Shown in pieces: positions 35,901 to 41,900 of a stretch of DNA of 64,000 nt. The DNA comes from Bugulina stolonifera (taxonomy: Eukaryota > Bryozoa > Gymnolaemata > Cheilostomatida > Bugulidae), in NCBI GenBank assembly GCA_935421135.1, contig OW285192.1, forward strand, positions 2,275,501 to 2,339,500. The letters run 5' to 3'. The notes under the pieces were generated by a model that had not been told where the DNA came from, did not search any database, and saw only the letters and a program-made list of their open reading frames with translations. Every line of letters starts with the position of its first letter. Positions within the stretch are counted from its first letter, which is position 1. A program made the position numbers and the translations under genes.

Positions 35901-38900
35901 ACCTTGATGGCAATGGTGAGTAACATGGATATTTTAATCCGACCAAAGCCATTACAAAGAGAAGTTGGAGAATAAGCGGATCCAAGATGGATCACCTTGC
36001 AACCATTCTAAAGAGGTTCATGCTTGCACCTCACCCAACCATATACCAGACTCCACAGTTTAACGGCAATGAAAAAGTGAAGTTCTTCATAAGTAGCGGT
36101 TTACTCTCTCCTCTGGGTTCTGCTCTGGTACTAAAGCCAGAAGAAAGGGTAATGCCGCTACCTACCTGCATTTCCGATAAGCACTTTAAGATTCAGCACA
36201 AGAGAGCGGAAGACCTGGCAGTGTTGAAACCACCTCCTCAGGCCTAGACTTGAATGACTCTAAAAAGACCCCCAGACGACCCTCTAGGAACATGCCACCC
36301 AAGTGCCGAAGTTCTCTGATAAAACTTATCAAAATAATGCAGTCAGTGCCCGCCTGTTAGGCCCTCGCATTAAACTACTTTGCAAGCTCTCTGGGTGATA
36401 CTTACCTGCAGAGGCGCTTGTCGGCAGTAAATGCACCATTTTGTGCAGATAATAAGCTCTTGCATGCCCAAGGGTTCAAAAGAACAGTCTGGTCCTTACA
36501 AGAGTCAGATCTGATGACATGGAGCAACCAACTCTGGATAGCAATCCCAGTTTACTGAAGCCGATGGTCCGGTGCCTGATCTCAGTCCACCAGCATTTAC
36601 TAACCTGGCACAGCTAATGACGCAGTTAGTCACCCAAGTCCAAGATCTAAGTATGACGGTAGAGGACGTGCAAGCCCAGAAAGTCCCAACAAGTTTCCTC
36701 CCACTCTATAGTATGCCCTAAAACCCAGCTTGGGGCTAAGCTAAAGAAAAATATGTCCCAGAGAAATGCTCATGGCCAGCGATGGCCATCAGAAGAGCTG
36801 CCACTTGGGCTAACACAAAAGTAAGAAATCCACTCATTGGCTACCACTTCCAACAAAACCCCCTTTGTGGTGCAGTACTACCACAGGAACTTTGCACAAA
36901 CTTGCTAATTTATCATGATAAATTAGCAAGTTCGGGCAAAGTTCCTGTGGTATAGTCATTCTTTTCAATTAATAAATCGCTTGAATGGATCATGGACCCA
37001 TTCAGGCAATTTATAGCTGGAGATCTATTTTATGTATTTTGTATCTTGACCACAAAACTCCAGACAAATAATCCTGAAGATTTTGTGTTTACACTAGGAG
37101 AATGTGTTGTGGTGATAAATCGCCACGATAAATCTCCTAGCCAGGCGATTTATTGCTCTGGCGATTAATTGCCTAGTGTAAACGCTACTTGATGTGCTCA
37201 CTCACCTCCAGCACTTGAAACTCTGCTGGAGAGTTTCATCCACTGAACTGCTAAGTTAGTGAGTTTCTCTAGAATAGCCCATGCATGATCTAAGGACTGA
37301 CTAGTATTAGATAAGGATGGCGATCAGGGCTAACATGGTTTGCATTAAGAGAATAAGTAAAAATAAACAAACTCTGGGTGTCTTGTAGGTGAGAGTATTG
37401 AACATGCCTAGAATTATAGATGTGGATACAAATTTTCCAGTGTCAAAGCAAGTTGCTCCAGGCAGCACAGTAGAATTTGAATGCAAACCTCGCCATGCTA
37501 GTGCAACAGGAACTTCGCTCTATTTCAATGGAAGACAAGTCACACGAGGTGAGTTAAACATAATATAAGCCTGAAACTTGTTGAATTACGTAAAGGCTCA
37601 ACTCTGCTGATAACTCTGGCTTTTACATGTACTTGGTGCTGAATAGTGAAGAAATATTTATTGTGGTAGATGTTCAGCATGGCTGTCCATGGCATCGTAT
37701 GAAAAATAAATAAAACTTTTTTGGATATACATGTAGATTGTACATATGCAGCATTACAGTATACAGTATTATATACAGCATTACACTGTTCTCTCAATGC
37801 TGTTAGTTAGATGATTGTTAAGTCATTTAATCTGTTGTAGCAAACTGAAGATCATCCAGTGAATTCCTTTTCAGTGGCTTGCTTCTACTAAAAAATCAGC
37901 TTAAAATCCTAACAAGTCTAGAAATCATGTTTGTGAATATGCAATTAACCGTTTACCAGTTCTGGAAACACTAATTAACCTTGAAACACTGTACAATGGT
38001 TACATACATATAGTGCTCCCAACATTATAACCAACCACACTTACATGACAATGTATGCCAGATATAAAACACACTACAACCCGATTACCTTTGACTAGCT
38101 TACATGAATATATAGAGCCAGTTCAGCCAGTAGACTTAAAATAGCATGGAAGACAAGTCCTGCACTGTCCTTGAACCAAGTTAACCAGTCTTCTGCCACG
38201 TTTATGGTGGAATACTACATGTATAAGAAAAGACGTAGATTTGATGCACAAACTATGGGATATGCTCTAGGAAAGTGAGATTTTAACTAAAGCAACTCAT
38301 AAAAGATGGGAAGATGATACCACAAAGGCGCGCTACAAGCTGGTGGATTTAGTCTACAAGTTCACCATTACCTCGACTTTTCTTACATGTAACTTTACTT
38401 TATTCACATTTCTACCAGGCTCGGTGAAACACATGACATTATTACTCTGAAGACAGAAATGCAATGTTCCATGTATATAATAATTATACTGTGCGGTGCA
38501 ATGCAATACAATGTTACACAATGCAACTTAATATAAAGCAACGAAACACAATGCAACACAACACATCACAACAATAGAATACAACACAACACATTTACAG
38601 TACTGTAAAACGCAGCACAACACAGTGCAACAGCAGTTCAATACATTGCAACAGAGTGCAACACTGTAAAACACAGTGCAACACTATACACTACAATGAA
38701 TTTCAACGCAATACAATGCATAATTGTAATGTATTTTTATTTACATACACCTACATGTGCACCTACATGTGCACCTACATGTGCACCTACATGTGCACCT
38801 ACATGTGCACCTACATGTGCACCTACATGTGCACCTACATGTGCACCTACATGTGCACCTACATGTGCACCTACATGTGCACCTACATGATTTGTGCACC

Positions 38901-41900
38901 TACATGTGCACCTACATGTGCACCTACATGTGCACCTACATGTGCACCTACATGTGCACCTACATGTGCACCTACATGTGCACCTACATGTGCACCTACA
39001 TGTGCACCTACATGTGCACCTACATGTGCACCTACATGTGCACCTACATGTGCACCTACATGTGCACCTACATGTGCACCTACATGTGCACCTACATGTG
39101 CACCTACATGTGCACCTACATGTGCACCTACATGTGCACCTACATGTGCACCTACATGTGCACCTACATGTGCACCTACATGTTCACCTACATGTTCACC
39201 TACATGTGTATCTACATGTACACGTGCACCTACATGTGTATTACAAACACTGCACTATGATGCTCCTAATCTACCTGCTTGTGTTCTGAGAAATCATTCC
39301 TACCTTAATACTGGGACAGGTATTAATATATGTATGTACACACATGTACACACATGTACAACTATCGGAGAAAGTTGGCATGCCAAAATGTACCATCATT
39401 GACAGAAATGGTAAAAATGTTCGTATTGCCTTATTGAATTTCATAGATTACCCAGAGTTTGGAGAGTTTGATTCTAGTATTCCAAAGCTTACCATTGCTA
39501 AAGTCGATCTGACTCACTCGGCAAGTGTCTCATGTGAAGTGAGAAATTTATATGGTACTGTACAGAGAACTAGTAATCTCTATGTGACAGGTAAATCAAT
39601 TGGTGTATACTACCAATTACCATTTAATTGCACTGGTTTTAAAAATATAATATTGTAGTGGTAAATGTAACTCTATACTCAGCCTACATTGTACTTGTTA
39701 TGAACATTTATTGTATAACCTTGCTTGTATTAACTTGTCTCTGTAGTAACATATCACTTATATACTTGTAATGAGCATTACTGAGCAGTTATGTCCTTTT
39801 TATACCCATGTAAAGAGGACCAACCTCTCAGAATTACTTGATATTCATTTTGTACATGAATTAGATGCTTTTAAGCATCTTTTGTTGAACCCGACATGTT
39901 ATGGGTCGGGCATCAACCTTTCGGTGGCCATTTTGTTGTGCAGTTTCCGAACGACATTACGTCCGCCTTTTACGACACTACATCGGTCTTTTTACCGGAA
40001 GTTCTAATAGTACATTGTATATAAAGCACACTGCTTTCATGTTCATTGTCTCAGTTGATGCTTGGATCTCAATAAGGACACCTCTATACTACTTATACAG
40101 AGTCTTCACTTCGTAGTATAGGTCGTTCCAGTTGACAAGGTCACCGGCCTTGCCTCCCGAACTTCCTGCTAGGTCGGAACATACTCTTTCTCAGTATAGC
40201 AAGCATAGTCATGGCCTACTAGTACCTGTTGATCTTTCATGTAATAAGAAGACCTAGCACCACTCATAGGTCCTTCATTTTGGCACAGGGGTCGTCTTAG
40301 GACGACATATACACCAAACCCCCCCCCACCCAAAAAAAACATTACAATATAGTGCTAAACATTTCCCCTCCGCAGTCAGTGTAAAATAGTCACGAATATC
40401 TCATGTTGACACTACATGTGCATCTGTAAGACAGTAATTAATACAACATAAACATTAACAGTTTCAGTATTGCATTTTGTGATTTATGTAATATGTTGGA
40501 ATTAGCATCAGTTGTGATTATATGCCTTTTTGGGTACTTGGGACAATAACTGAAAGATTGACACATTTTTGGCCATGCACTGAGTAATGCTCTCTTTTGA
40601 GACTACCCAAAAGTCGCACTTCATGTTATGATTCAGTTATTGCTTGAACTTCAATAAAGACACATCTACTACAAGAAGCATCTGGAGTTGTCTGTTCTAG
40701 AATACAGTAGTATATTTCCAGCTCTCGGTCCCATCGACCTTGAAGCTTTAAGTGACTAAACTAGCATAGATCATACCCATGAGACCATACTATAAGCAAT
40801 AACTCAAACCCTGTGGGTTGTACACGCAATACAATTTACCACACAACCACTGCTCAGTTTATGTAGATGGAAGCAGGTCTAGTGGACCACTCCTAGACCT
40901 TGCCCACACTCGTACTATCATTGCTACTCATACTTCACGCTACAAAATCTTAAATGATAGAGGTTTAGAAGTTTACCCTTTAAAATGTTGTTGTTGCATC
41001 AACCTGCCACCGTTAACATTTATTTGGATTACCACTTTCAAGGTTCATAAACTCTGTGTATGAACATATAATAGTTTATAGTCACTTTGTCCGTTTACAC
41101 TGTACATACATGTATTGTAGTTTCTTGTTTGTGATTTAGGTGATGAAGTAAAAGTCAAATATGAGGAGGGTAAATCAGAATGGATCATCATTCTCGCCAC
41201 TGTAATCTCAATCACTGTAAGTACAACTCTATCATCATTTAAACATTTTGTAAATTATTGAGTGGCCAGGTAGGTAGATTCTGAGATTCACTTTCTTCAT
41301 TAGCTCTGATTTACAGCGTACTTTTTTCTACTTCTACTTCCAGTCTTGCCACTATTTGTACAATACGGTTATTAGTTATTACATGAGTTTGCCAACCTCT
41401 GCTATGGATTTCTATCCCACTAGTCTTTATCTTCCATTTTATTGCTTACATTCGATGTGCTGGTCTGATTGCAGTTCGGTGTAAAGAAACATTCAAATAG
41501 GTTGAAATGTTTTGGTGAGTGGGTTCTACAGTTACAGCAGATCCCATCATTAGTTTAATGCCTTCTCAATCCCTTGTTGCAATCCTATCTGTGTAACGCT
41601 CTTCCTGCTGTGTGCTGTAGGTCTAGATATTTATTAGTAGTTCTATTTGATAATCTCCGTTACAAATGCTGTTTCATATATTGTGGTGGTCTACAGGTCA
41701 TTCATAGTTGACCCCAGTTGACTTTATGAATATTGGATATACATGTAATCACTGCGAATAGCTGACATTACACATACATGCAGGGCCGTAGCGCCTTAAG
41801 AAATGTTGGTGGGGCCAAAATATTAGGCCGTGGGTCCAAGGGGTTGCCTAGGCCCCCTGGCAGGGTCCGGGGCAGCGCCCCGGCCACCGGCGCTCTGAGA

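Noticed and set aside
38656..39402. 248-residue frame of [16 protein letters not shown] repeats
   Set aside because: 12-bp minisatellite, open in all three frames, inside an intron.
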